Below are positions 37,325 through 47,211 of a stretch of DNA of 64,000 nt, in pieces. This DNA is from Cytophagales bacterium (GTDB lineage Bacteria; Bacteroidota; Bacteroidia; Cytophagales; Thermoflexibacteraceae): positions 58,796-122,795 of the forward strand of contig REAZ01000010.1 of NCBI GenBank assembly GCA_004294445.1, given 5' to 3'. Position 1 is the first letter of the stretch. Every line of letters begins with the position of its first letter. A program made the translations under genes and the position numbers. Under the pieces are notes generated by a model. That model did not search any database, was not told the origin of the DNA, and worked only from the letters and a program-made list of their open reading frames with translations.

Positions 37325-37487
37325 ATTTTTTTGTCCATGAAAACATCTTGCTTTTGATGCCGCCAAGACGGCACTGTTTTTCAATATTAAATTAATTATT
37401 TGTATTTTTTCTGTTTAATAAATTATTTTCTAAATACTAAGTTATTAAATTTGCATTTCCTTAGTTTTACGCGAAATAGAAAAATCT

Positions 37488-39143
37488 ATGCTCAGTCGTT
37501 TATTTATTAGAAATTATGCTCTCATCAAAGAGTTAGAAATTTCACCTTCTCCCAAGCTCAATATTATTACGGGCGAAACGGGTGCAGGAAAGTCTATCAT
37601 GTTAGGTGCTATCGGCTTGCTGCTCGGCAATCGGGCGGACGTGCGTGTGCTATTCGACGAGGGAGAGAAATGCGTAATAGAAGCCGATTTTCAGATAGGA
37701 GCTTACAAACTTCACGCTGCTTTCAAAGAGGCTGATTTGGATTTTTCCGAGTTGTGTACTATCAGGCGGGAAATTAGCCCAAGTGGAAAATCGAGGGCAT
37801 TTATCAACGATACCCCCGTAAATTTGGATAATTTGCAGCTTATCACAAGTAGGCTCATGGATATTCACTCGCAGCACGACACGATGGCTCTCGGTACTAA
37901 CGATTTTCAGTTGAATATTGTAGATAGTTATGCCCAAAATCAGCAATACAAAGAAACTTATATACAAGCGTATCAGGCATATACTAAGGCGGAAAATGCC
38001 TATAAAAAAGTGATGGCAGAAGCCGCCCAAGCCCGCAAGGAACAAGATTATAATACTTTTTTGCTCGAAGAACTCAATAAAATAAAGTTAGATGACATCA
38101 ATCAGGGTGAGCTGGAGCAGGAGTTGGAAATGCTCGAAAATGCCGAAAATATCAAAACTAAGCTGAATTTTGTACTTTCCTACCTGACCAATGAAGACCA
38201 ATCCACAGAGAATACGCTCCGCTCTGCTCTTGGCGAAATAAGGCAATTAGGCAACTATTCTCCTCGCTTTCAGCAACTTTCTGAAAGAGTAAACAGCATT
38301 TTTATAGAACTCAAAGACATCATTGCCGAAACAACAAGAGAAGAAGAAAAAATGTTTTTGGACGAGGAAAGAATTGCACAAATCAAAGAATCTTTAAATT
38401 TAGTGTATTCCCTGCAAAAGAAACACTATAAAAACTCGGTAGCAGAACTCATTGCTCTGAGGAACGAACTCAGCGAAAAGGTAAATAGGGTAATGAACTT
38501 AGATGAGGAAATAGAGAATCTTAAAAAACAAAAAGAGCAGTCTTACCAAACACTTTTAGATATTGCTGATATTTTGGGTAGCTCGCGCAAAGAAGTAATT
38601 GTCCCTATAGCCCAAGAAATCGATAAATTACTCAAGGAATTAGGTATGCCAAATGCCCATTTAGACATTCAACTCACTGATATAGAGCCACAAGCCTCTG
38701 GTGCGAACCAAGTTGCTTTTCTTTTTAGTGCCAACAAGGGTGTGAAACTCGATACACTGAAAAATGTAGCTTCTGGCGGTGAATTTTCTCGTCTGATGCT
38801 CTGTATCAAGTACATATTGGCAGGAAAAACAGCTCTGCCTACCATTATTTTTGATGAAATAGACACGGGTATTTCTGGGGAAATAGCCATCAAAGTAAGC
38901 AAAATGATGAAAGAAATGGCAAAACGACATCAATTAGTGGTTATCAGTCATTTGCCACAAACTGCCGCAAATGGCGATTGTCATTATTTTGTGTATAAGG
39001 ACGATAGCTCAGAAAGGTCTGTGAGCCGTATTAAGCAACTTACAGAAAAAGAACGACTTAGCGAAATAGCACAAATGATTGGCGGGGCTAATCCGAGCCA
39101 AACAGCACTACAAAGTGCCAAAGAATTATTAGAAATGTATTAA
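37488..39143 (+). CDS. recN: DNA repair protein RecN
   Basis: SMC-like ATPase acting in double-strand break repair. The 551 residues show the N-terminal Walker A GETGAGKS (29-36), the Q-loop/coil transition MDIHSQHDTMALG (about 124-136), a long coiled-coil middle (about 150-370), the ABC signature ASGGEFSRLMLCI (about 426-438), and Walker B PTIIFDEIDTGISGE (about 448-462) with the H-loop VVISHLPQTAA. It is a single gene whose stop lies 5 bases from a convergent gene. Confidence 0.95.
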   Translation: MLSRLFIRNYALIKELEISPSPKLNIITGETGAGKSIMLGAIGLLLGNRADVRVLFDEGEKCVIEADFQIGAYKLHAAFKEADLDFSELCTIRREISPSGKSRAFINDTPVNLDNLQLITSRLMDIHSQHDTMALGTNDFQLNIVDSYAQNQQYKETYIQAYQAYTKAENAYKKVMAEAAQARKEQDYNTFLLEELNKIKLDDINQGELEQELEMLENAENIKTKLNFVLSYLTNEDQSTENTLRSALGEIRQLGNYSPRFQQLSERVNSIFIELKDIIAETTREEEKMFLDEERIAQIKESLNLVYSLQKKHYKNSVAELIALRNELSEKVNRVMNLDEEIENLKKQKEQSYQTLLDIADILGSSRKEVIVPIAQEIDKLLKELGMPNAHLDIQLTDIEPQASGANQVAFLFSANKGVKLDTLKNVASGGEFSRLMLCIKYILAGKTALPTIIFDEIDTGISGEIAIKVSKMMKEMAKRHQLVVISHLPQTAANGDCHYFVYKDDSSERSVSRIKQLTEKERLSEIAQMIGGANPSQTALQSAKELLEMY

Positions 39144-39148
39144 ATCAG

Positions 39149-39637
39149 CTATTTGAGTAGCCAACGCACAGCAGCAATTCGGTCATCAAAATAAAGAAAA
39201 TCAATAAATTTGTCTGTTTTTACTTCCTCAAAAGTCTGCTCTATAGAAAGTTGGGCATAGAAGTCTGGTGTTACAAGGTTAGCTACCTTCGTTTTTCCCG
39301 TAACATATTGGATAGAAACAGAGAAAATATTTTCTAAGTGCCACGTCTGTAGCTCAGGAGAAATGGTAAAGTGAAATTCTCTATGGTCTATCAGCACCTT
39401 ATTAAATGGAATTCGAAAGCCAACTTTGATAAGTTTGAGAAAATCTTCTTGGTAAAGCTCGTCTGTAAGTTCTCTGCTCCCTTCTTTCCATATTTCCTCG
39501 AAAATGCCAGATTCGGTATGGTAAAGCAAGGTTTGATATTGGCTATCGTAAATAATACTTATATGATTTTCTGGAGTTGTCATTGGGGATATTTTTAATA
39601 AAGTTAGTAGGGCATCTATTGTCTGTGATGATTTCAA
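39149..39637 (-). CDS. conserved protein, possibly SpoIIAA-like/STAS fold
   Basis: Protein of 162 residues with no signal peptide. The pattern of alternating strands and helices (ISIIYDSQYQTLLYHTESGI, FRIPFNKVLIDHREFHFTIS, WLLK tail) resembles SpoIIAA-like proteins of Bacteroidota, but no diagnostic residue can be pointed out. An internal ATG at 39583 (MTTPENHISI) is an equally good start. It is convergent with recN. Function unknown. Confidence 0.55.
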   Translation of the reverse strand: MKSSQTIDALLTLLKISPMTTPENHISIIYDSQYQTLLYHTESGIFEEIWKEGSRELTDELYQEDFLKLIKVGFRIPFNKVLIDHREFHFTISPELQTWHLENIFSVSIQYVTGKTKVANLVTPDFYAQLSIEQTFEEVKTDKFIDFLYFDDRIAAVRWLLK

Positions 39638-39659
39638 ATGTATGATATAACAACTTTTA

Positions 39660-39725
39660 CCTCACCCTGCCCCCTCCGAAGGGGGAAAAACTATATTCTC
39701 CCCCTTTGGCGGGGACGGGGGGAGG
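39660..39725. repeat. C-rich imperfect palindrome (small mobile-repeat-like element)
   Basis: 27-base arms at 39660-39686 and 39699-39725 match at 22 of 27 positions around a 12-base AT-rich spacer. Each arm itself contains C5/G5 blocks. Dispersed C-rich palindromes of this look are frequent in Bacteroidota genomes. A smaller relative lies at 22908-22934. Confidence 0.6.
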
Positions 39726-39897
39726 ACATCATACAATCAGAAGCACCACCTATTAGGCAGAAAAATAGCAATCAAATATACCAAAATAAATTGATAATGC
39801 AAATTTTTACTTTTTTGTCATGTCTAATAATACTGAAAAATAATAAAAGCCGTGTATCAGCAACTGCAATGCCTTTGGTTATCAATTGGCTAATCAA

Positions 39898-40326
39898 TCA
39901 CGTTTTGTCAAGCAATTCCTTCATTTCCATACAAGACTGAAGGATAAGCACAGCACTTATTTTGTCCACATTGGCTTTATTTTTCCTATCTTTCTTCTTC
40001 ATTCCTCCGTCAATCATGGTTTGCAGGGCTATAGAAGAGGTAAAACGCTCATCAATTTCGTAAATTTTTTTTTCGGGAAATGTCTTTGCCAATATCCTTT
40101 TGAACCCAAGCACATGAGAAGAATTATTGGTATCAGTATTATCCAATTTTTTGGGGATACCAAGAGCAAAAGCCTCGATGCCCTCCTGCTTATCATAGTC
40201 TTGCAAAAACTTGATAACGTCTTTGGAATGGATTGTATCTAAGGCAGTTGCAAAGATTTTCATCGGGTCAGTAACGGCTATTCCTACCCGCTTTGTTCCA
40301 TAGTCGATACCTACAATTCTTCCCAT
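39898..40326 (-). CDS. ruvX: Holliday junction resolvase RuvX/YqgF (pre-16S rRNA nuclease)
   Basis: RNase H-like nuclease, essential in E. coli for 16S rRNA 5' maturation and also called a Holliday junction resolvase. The 142 residues show GIDYGTKRVGIAVTDP (6-21) with the first catalytic Asp, EAFALGIPKKLDNTD, and IYEIDERFTSSIALQTM (about 86-102) with further acidic residues and a conserved C-terminal Asp (NVDKISAVLILQ). It lies 28 bases downstream of the SUMF1 gene on the same strand. Confidence 0.92.
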   Translation of the reverse strand: MGRIVGIDYGTKRVGIAVTDPMKIFATALDTIHSKDVIKFLQDYDKQEGIEAFALGIPKKLDNTDTNNSSHVLGFKRILAKTFPEKKIYEIDERFTSSIALQTMIDGGMKKKDRKNKANVDKISAVLILQSCMEMKELLDKT

Positions 40327-40353
40327 TTTTCACTTTATTTAAAAAAAATTGAT

Positions 40354-41361
40354 TTACAAATCTGACGGCGGCATATTGAAATAGGCTTCTATTTCCTTCT
40401 TGCTCGGCTGCAATAGCGGTCTTACGACTCTGAATCCACAAAAAGAGGCATCAGTAAACCACCATTTACTTTTGGGGATTTGCGGGTCTCTTTGCTTCCA
40501 AGTAGGTTTTGAGCCTCTCCTTGCCGCACTACGCAATAGGTCGGGGTCATCGTCCCATGAGCCTCCTTTGACCGCAATCGGGTAAAGCGTAACTACAGGT
40601 GCATAGTCAGTTCCCTTACTTTCTTTGGCTACGGCATATCTGTCTGCAATGTATTGGTCAAGTGTCCACTCGCATACGTTTCCGTGCATATCGTGAAGTC
40701 CCCAAGCATTCGGCTTTTTGATTCCTGCTTTTTTGTACCCTCCATCACTATTTTCATAGTACCACGCATAATCTCCTAACTGTTTGATGTCCTCTCCGAA
40801 ACTGTAGGCGGCTGTGCTTCCTGCTCGGCAGGCATATTCCCATTCAGCTTCTGTTGGCAGCCGATAAAAATTTCCTGTTTTCATGGTAAGCCATTTGCAG
40901 TACATCAGGGCGGCATATTGCGTCATGTTAATAGCGGGGTAGCCATCCCTGCCCATGCCAAAGCTCATATCTACATAGGGCGGACTTGGGTAAGAAATGG
41001 CGTCCACTAAGGTTTTGCCATTCACCAATTTATCCATATTAAGCGACTCCTCACGCATCGCCTTCGACATAAACGGCTCATATTGATTCCAAGTAATTTC
41101 TATTTTTCCCATCCAAAAAGGGGCAACTTTCACTTTATGTTGCTTGCCCTCATCTTCTTTTCTATTTAGCTCATTTTCAGGGCTTCCCATCAGAAAACTT
41201 CCTTCGGGAATAGGCAACATTTCCAAGAAAATATCTTTGGTGCCAGGTACTAACTCCTTATAGGCTTCTAATTTTTTCTGTGCTTGTGATGGCTGCATCA
41301 GAAATAGAAAGCAAGCAGTCATTAAAAATACAATCTGATAAATTTTATCTAATAGCTTCAT
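40354..41361 (-). CDS. exported SUMF1/formylglycine-generating-enzyme family protein
   Basis: Exported protein of 335 residues with a signal ending in PSQAQ (residue 28) and no lipobox. The SUMF1 fold is clear: MLPIPEGSFLMGSPENELNR, YPAINMTQYAALMYCKWLTM, YRLPTEAEWEYACRAGSTAA, WGLHDMHGNVCEWTLDQY, KGGSWDDDPDLLRSAARRGS and FCGFRVVRPL. The GldK/GldJ gliding proteins share this fold but are lipoproteins in gld operons, so I do not assign either. A catalytic role (formylglycine) is not assured for this subfamily. Confidence 0.85.
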   Translation of the reverse strand: MKLLDKIYQIVFLMTACFLFLMQPSQAQKKLEAYKELVPGTKDIFLEMLPIPEGSFLMGSPENELNRKEDEGKQHKVKVAPFWMGKIEITWNQYEPFMSKAMREESLNMDKLVNGKTLVDAISYPSPPYVDMSFGMGRDGYPAINMTQYAALMYCKWLTMKTGNFYRLPTEAEWEYACRAGSTAAYSFGEDIKQLGDYAWYYENSDGGYKKAGIKKPNAWGLHDMHGNVCEWTLDQYIADRYAVAKESKGTDYAPVVTLYPIAVKGGSWDDDPDLLRSAARRGSKPTWKQRDPQIPKSKWWFTDASFCGFRVVRPLLQPSKKEIEAYFNMPPSDL

Positions 41362-41497
41362 TAAGTGTTTATATTTAATTGGTAACTCATCTTACAAATG
41401 TAAGATTTCCTTTGTGCTGTAATGAAATTGGATGTAAATTATTTTGTTGAACTTCCATATTAATGTAATTTGGGAAAGAATTGTTATCAGACAAAAC

Positions 41498-43528
41498 TTA
41501 CTCACTAATATATACCTTTTTGGAAAAAACTTGTTCGCTTGCATATACTTGTAACATATACATACCTGCCGCTAATTTTTGTGGGAAAACAACTTTATAG
41601 CTGTCCAATTCTATCTGTTTTAAGCTAATTTGAATTTCTTTTCCTGTAGTATCAAAAAGTTTGACAAGCCCAATTTTGTCATTTGCTGCGTATTTTATAC
41701 TGATAAAATCAGTAGCAGGGTTTGGGAACACCTCTATTTTTTCACTTTCTGCCAATTCTGCCGTAACAACAATAATTTTTGAGTAGTTATTGCCGCCGTC
41801 TATATCTACTTGTTGGAGTCGATAATAATTTACTTTTTTCGCTTCCCTATCTATGAAGTTATAGTAGGTTTCTCTTTGTGTATTTCCTTGTCCTTCTACT
41901 CTCCCAATTGGCTTAAAATCAATTCCATTCAAAGATTTTTCTATGATAAAATGGCTATTTTCATCTTCATTCACCGTAGCCCAGTTCAAATAGACAAGAT
42001 TATTTTTCTCTAACTTTCCTCTAAAATAAAGATAATTTACAGGTAATACAACAGTAAGTTCTACTAAACCATTTGATGGCGAAGTAGCACAGTTAGCAAG
42101 ACCAGCACCTGAAGTTACGCATATAGGCGTAACACAGCCAGCACCACAAACATTTACCCCAGCAGAACCGCTTGCAATACTGGTAGTAAGATTAGTAACT
42201 GAGGATAATCCTGCTATCCATATAAGTCCGCCACCACCACCACCGCCAGGTCCTCTGCACTCATTATTAACTGTTTGCGTATTGCCACCACCACCACCTA
42301 TTGCCTGTATAGTTATAGCGTTAGTAAAACTACTGAGTTGCATAATCACAGAACCACCTGCCCCACCTCCACCTGCTCCCTCATTACTCGTTACTAAGGC
42401 TGGTTGTACCCCATTTGCTCTAATAGGGTTTGCTATTCCTGAATTATTAGTGATATTTGTTGCAAAAATAAAAACAATACCACCTCCATTGCCACCACCC
42501 GAGCCAGGCGCCCCATTCCTTTGCCCACCGCCACCACCGCCGCCCAAAAACATACGGTTATTTGCAGAGCCTGCTGATAGTGCTTTCCCACCTAAACCCC
42601 CTGTCATAGCTCCATTAACAGCAGAAAGATCTACTTCACAAACATTAGACTGTACCGTTCCTGCGGCAGGAGTACCACAACTCATGCCTGTATTATTCCT
42701 ACGAATGCCACAGCTCGTGATAGACTTCCCCCCATTGCCCCCAGCACTTAGGTTAGACCCACCACCTCCACCTGCATTGTGTTCGCCTGCCCCGCCGCCG
42801 CCGCTTGCTTGTGCTCCCCTTGCATAGTCATTCGGAGAGTCATCTGCTATTCCCTCTCCTTTTTGCGCATAAACACCTGTATAACAATCTGTTAATATAT
42901 TTGTACTGCGAAAATCTGCAAAATTACACCATGCTGTTGCATTCGATGTAGCAGAGACGGCACCACCTCTGAAGCCTGCTCCGTCAGCATTAATCGTATG
43001 CCCTGATGCAATCGTAAGAGTGCCTGTTACTGCTATAGCTACTACGCCGCCAACAGTCCCATTCCATGCTACTGCAGTAATGCTACTTGGTGTACTCACA
43101 CTCGTAGCACTTTTTTTGAATCTCACTAACTGAACCCTGCCCGTTGCTGTGCTGTAGGTACGGCTGATGGCACTCAAAGTAATATTTAGCCCTGAAATAG
43201 CTGTAATATCTCTGACTTCATAGATTCCTGCATTGCCTAAAGAGGAAATAGTTCCGTAGTTTATTGTATTAGTAACGTCAATTGTTGCTCCTTTCATCTG
43301 AATAAGCAGCACTTGATCGCCGACTACAAAGTTGCCTATGGTAGGCGTAATGGTAGCTACATTACCCACAATCGTACTAATAGCTCTATAATCGCCAGCA
43401 GCCATTGTGGAGAGTTGTGCTTTAGCCAAATGCTGACTAAGAAACAAGAGAAGCATGCCGAAAATTTTTATAGGTAGCAATCTGCACTTTGGAAAAGAGT
43501 AATTTTTCCAAATTTTTGAATCCTTCAT
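41498..43528 (-). CDS. glycine-rich T9SS cargo protein with type A C-terminal sorting domain
   Basis: Secreted protein of about 676 residues. A signal peptide ends near LAKAQ. The middle (about 190-470) is very rich in glycine, with clusters such as GGGGGSNLSAGGNGG and GGGGGGGQRNGAPGSGGGNG that suggest a collagen-like or elastic fold. The C-terminal 80 residues are a type IX secretion sorting domain (VEVFPNPATDF-like start, KLFDTTGKEI, LAAGMYMLQVY, KKVYISE end). Earlier in-frame ATGs at 43558 and 43537 exist; the first lies within the -7 box at 43556-43563, so I take 43528 (or 43537). Confidence 0.85.
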   Translation of the reverse strand: MKDSKIWKNYSFPKCRLLPIKIFGMLLLFLSQHLAKAQLSTMAAGDYRAISTIVGNVATITPTIGNFVVGDQVLLIQMKGATIDVTNTINYGTISSLGNAGIYEVRDITAISGLNITLSAISRTYSTATGRVQLVRFKKSATSVSTPSSITAVAWNGTVGGVVAIAVTGTLTIASGHTINADGAGFRGGAVSATSNATAWCNFADFRSTNILTDCYTGVYAQKGEGIADDSPNDYARGAQASGGGGAGEHNAGGGGGSNLSAGGNGGKSITSCGIRRNNTGMSCGTPAAGTVQSNVCEVDLSAVNGAMTGGLGGKALSAGSANNRMFLGGGGGGGQRNGAPGSGGGNGGGIVFIFATNITNNSGIANPIRANGVQPALVTSNEGAGGGGAGGSVIMQLSSFTNAITIQAIGGGGGNTQTVNNECRGPGGGGGGGLIWIAGLSSVTNLTTSIASGSAGVNVCGAGCVTPICVTSGAGLANCATSPSNGLVELTVVLPVNYLYFRGKLEKNNLVYLNWATVNEDENSHFIIEKSLNGIDFKPIGRVEGQGNTQRETYYNFIDREAKKVNYYRLQQVDIDGGNNYSKIIVVTAELAESEKIEVFPNPATDFISIKYAANDKIGLVKLFDTTGKEIQISLKQIELDSYKVVFPQKLAAGMYMLQVYASEQVFSKKVYISE

Positions 43529-43555
43529 ATTTAGCATAACATAAATGGTATAAAG

Positions 43556-43563
43556 CAAAGGTA
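43556..43563 (-). promoter_or_regulatory. -7 box of the T9SS cargo gene
   Basis: TACCTTTG on the minus strand fits TAnnTTTG and would start transcription near 43550, just upstream of the ATGs at 43537/43528. Confidence 0.5.
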
Positions 43564-43707
43564 GAAAGTTTCTTTGGAATATAACAAGTTTAGCTTATAA
43601 AAATTGTATTATTATTATTTTATACTCTTTAAAATGGTAAATAAATTGTACTATTCTCATAAAAACATATTAATAGAGAAATAATACTTTTTCAGTTACT
43701 AGAAAAA

Positions 43708-43738
43708 AAAATCTCCACTTTTAGCGAAGTGGAGATTT
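43708..43738. terminator. rho-independent terminator after clpC
   Basis: AAATCTCCACT and AGTGGAGATTT make a strong stem with A and T tracts on either side, so it can work in both directions. It lies 40 bases after the clpC stop and upstream of the T9SS gene's promoter. Confidence 0.88.
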
Positions 43739-43777
43739 TTTTTTATTCAAAATAACTTGTATCAATATAAAATAGCA

Positions 43778-46321
43778 TTAAGAAGCAGTTTGGTCTATAG
43801 GAACATCTTGCTTTAGGATTTTTACCTGCAAACCTTCTTCTCCTTCCACAAAATCAGCCAAAATAGTATCGCCCATTAGCATTTCTCCTTTGATGAGTTC
43901 TTCGGCAATTGGATCTTCCAAATACTTCTGAATCGCCCTATTGAGCGGTCTTGCACCGTACTGCGAATCGTAGCCCTTTTCTGCCAAAAAGTCTTTTGCA
44001 GATTCTGTAAGTTGGATTTTGAAACCTAAATTATTAATTCTACCAAATAACTTTCCAAGCGAAAGGTCTATGATTTGATGAATATGCTCTCTTGATAATG
44101 AATTGAATACAATGACATCATCTAAGCGATTCAAAAACTCTGGTGAAAAAGTTTTCTTCAAAGCATTCTGAATCGTAGTTTTAGTCATTTCATCTGCACT
44201 ATTTCGCTTTGTTTGGGTATTAAAGCCTATGCCCAAGCCAAAATCTTTTAAGTCCCTCACGCCAATATTGGAAGTCATAATAATAATCGTATTTCTGAAA
44301 TCCACGCGGCGACCTAAGCTATCCGTAAGTACGCCATCATCAAGGACTTGCAAGAGAATATTATACACATCAGGGTGTGCTTTTTCTATTTCGTCCAAAA
44401 GAACAACACTGTACGGCTTTCTGCGGATTTTTTCGGTAAGTTGTCCGCCTTCTTCGTAACCTACATATCCCGGAGGTGCGCCTACTAAGCGAGAGATAGA
44501 AAACTTTTCCATGTACTCACTCATGTCTATACGCACCAAAGAATCTTCTTTATCAAACAGATACGTAGCCAATGCCTTTGCCATTTCAGTCTTACCCACG
44601 CCAGTCGGACCCAAGAAAATGAAAGAGCCAATTGGCTTCTTAGGGTCTTTTAGCCCTGCCCTTGTTCGTTGGATAGCTTTGGTAAGTTTTTTTAGAGCTT
44701 CATCTTGCCCTATAATTCTACTACTCAATTCTTCGTACATTCCGAGTAGTTTCGTTCCTTCATTTTGCCCTACCTTACGCACAGGAATACCCGTCATCAT
44801 CGCTACTACCTCAGCCACATTATCTTCTATTACAGGATAAACAGTCTTGCGAGTTTCGTTTTCCCATCTTGTTTTTGCATTCTCCAACTGCTCTATCAAG
44901 CGTTTTTCCCTATCGCGTAGCTGTGCTGCTTCTTCGTACTTCTGGCTTTTAACTACCTGATTTTTAAGTTTTTTGATATTTTCTATCTGCTCCTCCAACT
45001 TCGTAATGTCTTCGGGGACATGAATATTGCTGATATGTACCCTTGCTCCAGCCTCGTCCATTACGTCTATAGCTTTATCGGGCAGGAACTTGTCGGTAAT
45101 GTATCTATCAGAAAGTTTTACGCAAGCCTCTATAGCCTCATCATCATATTTGACGTGGTGATGCTCTTCGTATTTGCTTTTGATATTTTTGAGAATTTCG
45201 ACAGTTTCCTCTACCGAAGGAGCATCTATCATCACCATTTGAAAGCGGCGAGCAAGTGCGCCATCTTTCTCTATATATTGGCGATATTCGTCAAGCGTAG
45301 TCGCTCCTATACATTGGATATCACCTCTTGCAAGTGCGGGTTTGAACATATTGGAAGCGTCTAATGAGCCAGAAGCACCGCCAGCTCCCACTATAGTATG
45401 CAACTCGTCAATGAACAAAATCACCTCTGGTGCTTTTTCCAACTCATTCATCACTGCTTTCATTCGCTCTTCAAACTGACCTCTGTACTTAGTGCCAGCT
45501 ACCAAAGATGCCAAATCGAGCGTAACGACTCTCTTGCCGAATAGCACACGAGAAACTTTTTTCTGAACTATTCTCAGGGCAAGTCCCTCAGCAATAGCTG
45601 TTTTACCTACGCCCGGTTCGCCAATGAGGATAGGATTATTTTTTTTCCTACGGCTTAGAATCTGTGCAACCCTTTCTATTTCTTTTTCTCTACCAATAAT
45701 AGGGTCGAGCTTATCCTCTTCAGCCATTCTGGTCAAATCTCTACCAAAGTTGTCTAATACGGGAGTGCGTGATTTTTCGTTGGTGCGGGGGTTGTTGCCT
45801 TCGCGCCCGCCGCCGCCAAACATTTTGCCTGAATCTTCTGCATCGTCTTCGGTATCAGGTCCCGCTACAGGGTTTTGCAAATGATATTCTAATAATTTTT
45901 TCACTGTTTCGTAGTTTACATCAAATTTGTACAATATCTGTGTTGCCAAATTGTCTTCATCACGCAAGATAGAGAGCAACAAATGCTCAGTACCTATGAT
46001 AGGTGCTTTGAATATTTTAGCTTCTAAATAAGTGATTTTTAATACTTTCTCCGATTGTCGTGTGAGAGGAATATTATTCAGGTTCTTAATATTGTAGTTG
46101 GCTGTGCTTTTTGTGTTTCGCTCAATAATTTCTTTTAGCTCTGGCAAAGAAACCGCCAATTTCTTCAATAAAATGATAGCTACCCCTTCGCCTTCGCGAA
46201 TCATGCCGAGCAGTAAATGCTCCGTACCGATATAGTCATGTCCTAACCGCAATGCCTCCTCTCGGCTCATTGCTATTACTTCTTTGACTCTATTTGAGAA
46301 TTTTGCTTCCATTGATGACAT
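43778..46321 (-). CDS. clpC: ATP-dependent Clp protease ATP-binding subunit ClpC
   Basis: AAA+ unfoldase that feeds substrates to ClpP. The 847 residues show two N-terminal Clp_N repeats (about 5-150; [39 protein letters not shown]), AAA1 Walker [14 protein letters not shown] (about 235), the UVR motif [20 protein letters not shown] (about 450-469), AAA2 Walker [15 protein letters not shown] (about 570) and the D2 small domain. The UVR motif separates ClpC from ClpB. A second ATG lies at residue 4. It follows the WbqC-like gene closely. Confidence 0.95.
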   Translation of the reverse strand: MSSMEAKFSNRVKEVIAMSREEALRLGHDYIGTEHLLLGMIREGEGVAIILLKKLAVSLPELKEIIERNTKSTANYNIKNLNNIPLTRQSEKVLKITYLEAKIFKAPIIGTEHLLLSILRDEDNLATQILYKFDVNYETVKKLLEYHLQNPVAGPDTEDDAEDSGKMFGGGGREGNNPRTNEKSRTPVLDNFGRDLTRMAEEDKLDPIIGREKEIERVAQILSRRKKNNPILIGEPGVGKTAIAEGLALRIVQKKVSRVLFGKRVVTLDLASLVAGTKYRGQFEERMKAVMNELEKAPEVILFIDELHTIVGAGGASGSLDASNMFKPALARGDIQCIGATTLDEYRQYIEKDGALARRFQMVMIDAPSVEETVEILKNIKSKYEEHHHVKYDDEAIEACVKLSDRYITDKFLPDKAIDVMDEAGARVHISNIHVPEDITKLEEQIENIKKLKNQVVKSQKYEEAAQLRDREKRLIEQLENAKTRWENETRKTVYPVIEDNVAEVVAMMTGIPVRKVGQNEGTKLLGMYEELSSRIIGQDEALKKLTKAIQRTRAGLKDPKKPIGSFIFLGPTGVGKTEMAKALATYLFDKEDSLVRIDMSEYMEKFSISRLVGAPPGYVGYEEGGQLTEKIRRKPYSVVLLDEIEKAHPDVYNILLQVLDDGVLTDSLGRRVDFRNTIIIMTSNIGVRDLKDFGLGIGFNTQTKRNSADEMTKTTIQNALKKTFSPEFLNRLDDVIVFNSLSREHIHQIIDLSLGKLFGRINNLGFKIQLTESAKDFLAEKGYDSQYGARPLNRAIQKYLEDPIAEELIKGEMLMGDTILADFVEGEEGLQVKILKQDVPIDQTAS

Positions 46322-46342
46322 AAGGATTCCTTTGTTTTTATC

Positions 46343-46978
46343 CTAAATATACGGATTTTTATTAAAAACTAAAAAATTAACATTTTTTAAATAACTACCT
46401 GCTTGATTCCCTACACAAAATAGCAAATCTATGATGCTCAGATTGCTTACAAACGAGTTGCCAAAAATTTGCTGATAAGTAGGTATTTCAGCTTTTATTA
46501 GTTGATTATCAGCTACAAACGTATTTCTGAAGTCTAAATTTTCCACTTCATAGTTTGTCTTATAGACTGCCGTAATGTCTATTGAAGCATCTACTCTTAA
46601 ATATTTAAGACATAATGTCAGTATTTCTACGTTCAAATCTAATAAAAAATTTTGCTTTTTGAAAATAATTTGCTCAAAATCGTCTATAAAAATATCAAAA
46701 AAAGGGGCTTTGCTATAGGCAGACCTCATCGCACGGGCGTGAATACTTTGCCAGCGTTGGCTATAGTCTATACGAATGTCTTGTGTGAGTGCGCCCAAAG
46801 GTGCTTTGAGTACAGGAACACTTAACCTATCTACTTTGTTTGCTGCCCTGATATAACAGCGATTCCGATAGCTTTGTTTTATATAATGCTCTTTTGCTTC
46901 CAATAAAATTTTTTCTTGTCCACAGAGCGCGGCAAAGTATTGGATACAAGGGAAATAATGCGCTTCTAATACTATCAT
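46343..46978 (-). CDS. WbqC-like family protein
   Basis: Protein of 211 residues of the WbqC-like family, often linked to surface polysaccharide loci but of unproven activity. It shows VLEAHYFPCIQYFAAL at the start, IKQSYRNRCYIRAANKVDRL (about 33-52), LSVPVLKAPLGALTQDIRID and YSKAPFFDIFIDDFEQII (about 87-104). It lies 21 bases upstream of clpC on the same strand, so the two are probably co-transcribed. No glycan genes adjoin. Confidence 0.88.
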   Translation of the reverse strand: MIVLEAHYFPCIQYFAALCGQEKILLEAKEHYIKQSYRNRCYIRAANKVDRLSVPVLKAPLGALTQDIRIDYSQRWQSIHARAMRSAYSKAPFFDIFIDDFEQIIFKKQNFLLDLNVEILTLCLKYLRVDASIDITAVYKTNYEVENLDFRNTFVADNQLIKAEIPTYQQIFGNSFVSNLSIIDLLFCVGNQAGSYLKNVNFLVFNKNPYI

Positions 46979-47165
46979 TTTCAGTAAGTAAATTTAATTT
47001 TGAAAAAATTTAGCTCAAAAATTTAATATTCCGAACAAATATCCGTCAGATTTTAATGTTAAAACACCAAGAGATGAATTATTTTTACAAAAAAACCACA
47101 AATGGTGTGGGATTATCAAATTAAATCTTATTTTTACATTTGTCTAAGTAGCTCCCTTAGTTTTC

Positions 47166-47173
47166 TACCTTTG
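47166..47173 (+). promoter_or_regulatory. -7 box of the TPR-SpoIIE gene
   Basis: TACCTTTG fits TAnnTTTG, with a leader of about 33 bases to the ATG at 47212. The -33 region has TTTG at slightly long spacing (23). Confidence 0.45.
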
Positions 47174-47211
47174 GATTTTCAAATTTTTCAAACTTCTAAT
47201 TCCATCAAAAT

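Noticed and set aside
40354..41361. Gliding-motility lipoprotein GldK/GldJ
   Set aside because: Shares the SUMF1 fold but has no lipobox and no gld neighbours.
42282..42827. 181-codon proline-rich open frame on the plus strand
   Set aside because: It is the mirror of the glycine-rich coding sequence on the minus strand (GGN codons read as proline-rich) and has no family features.
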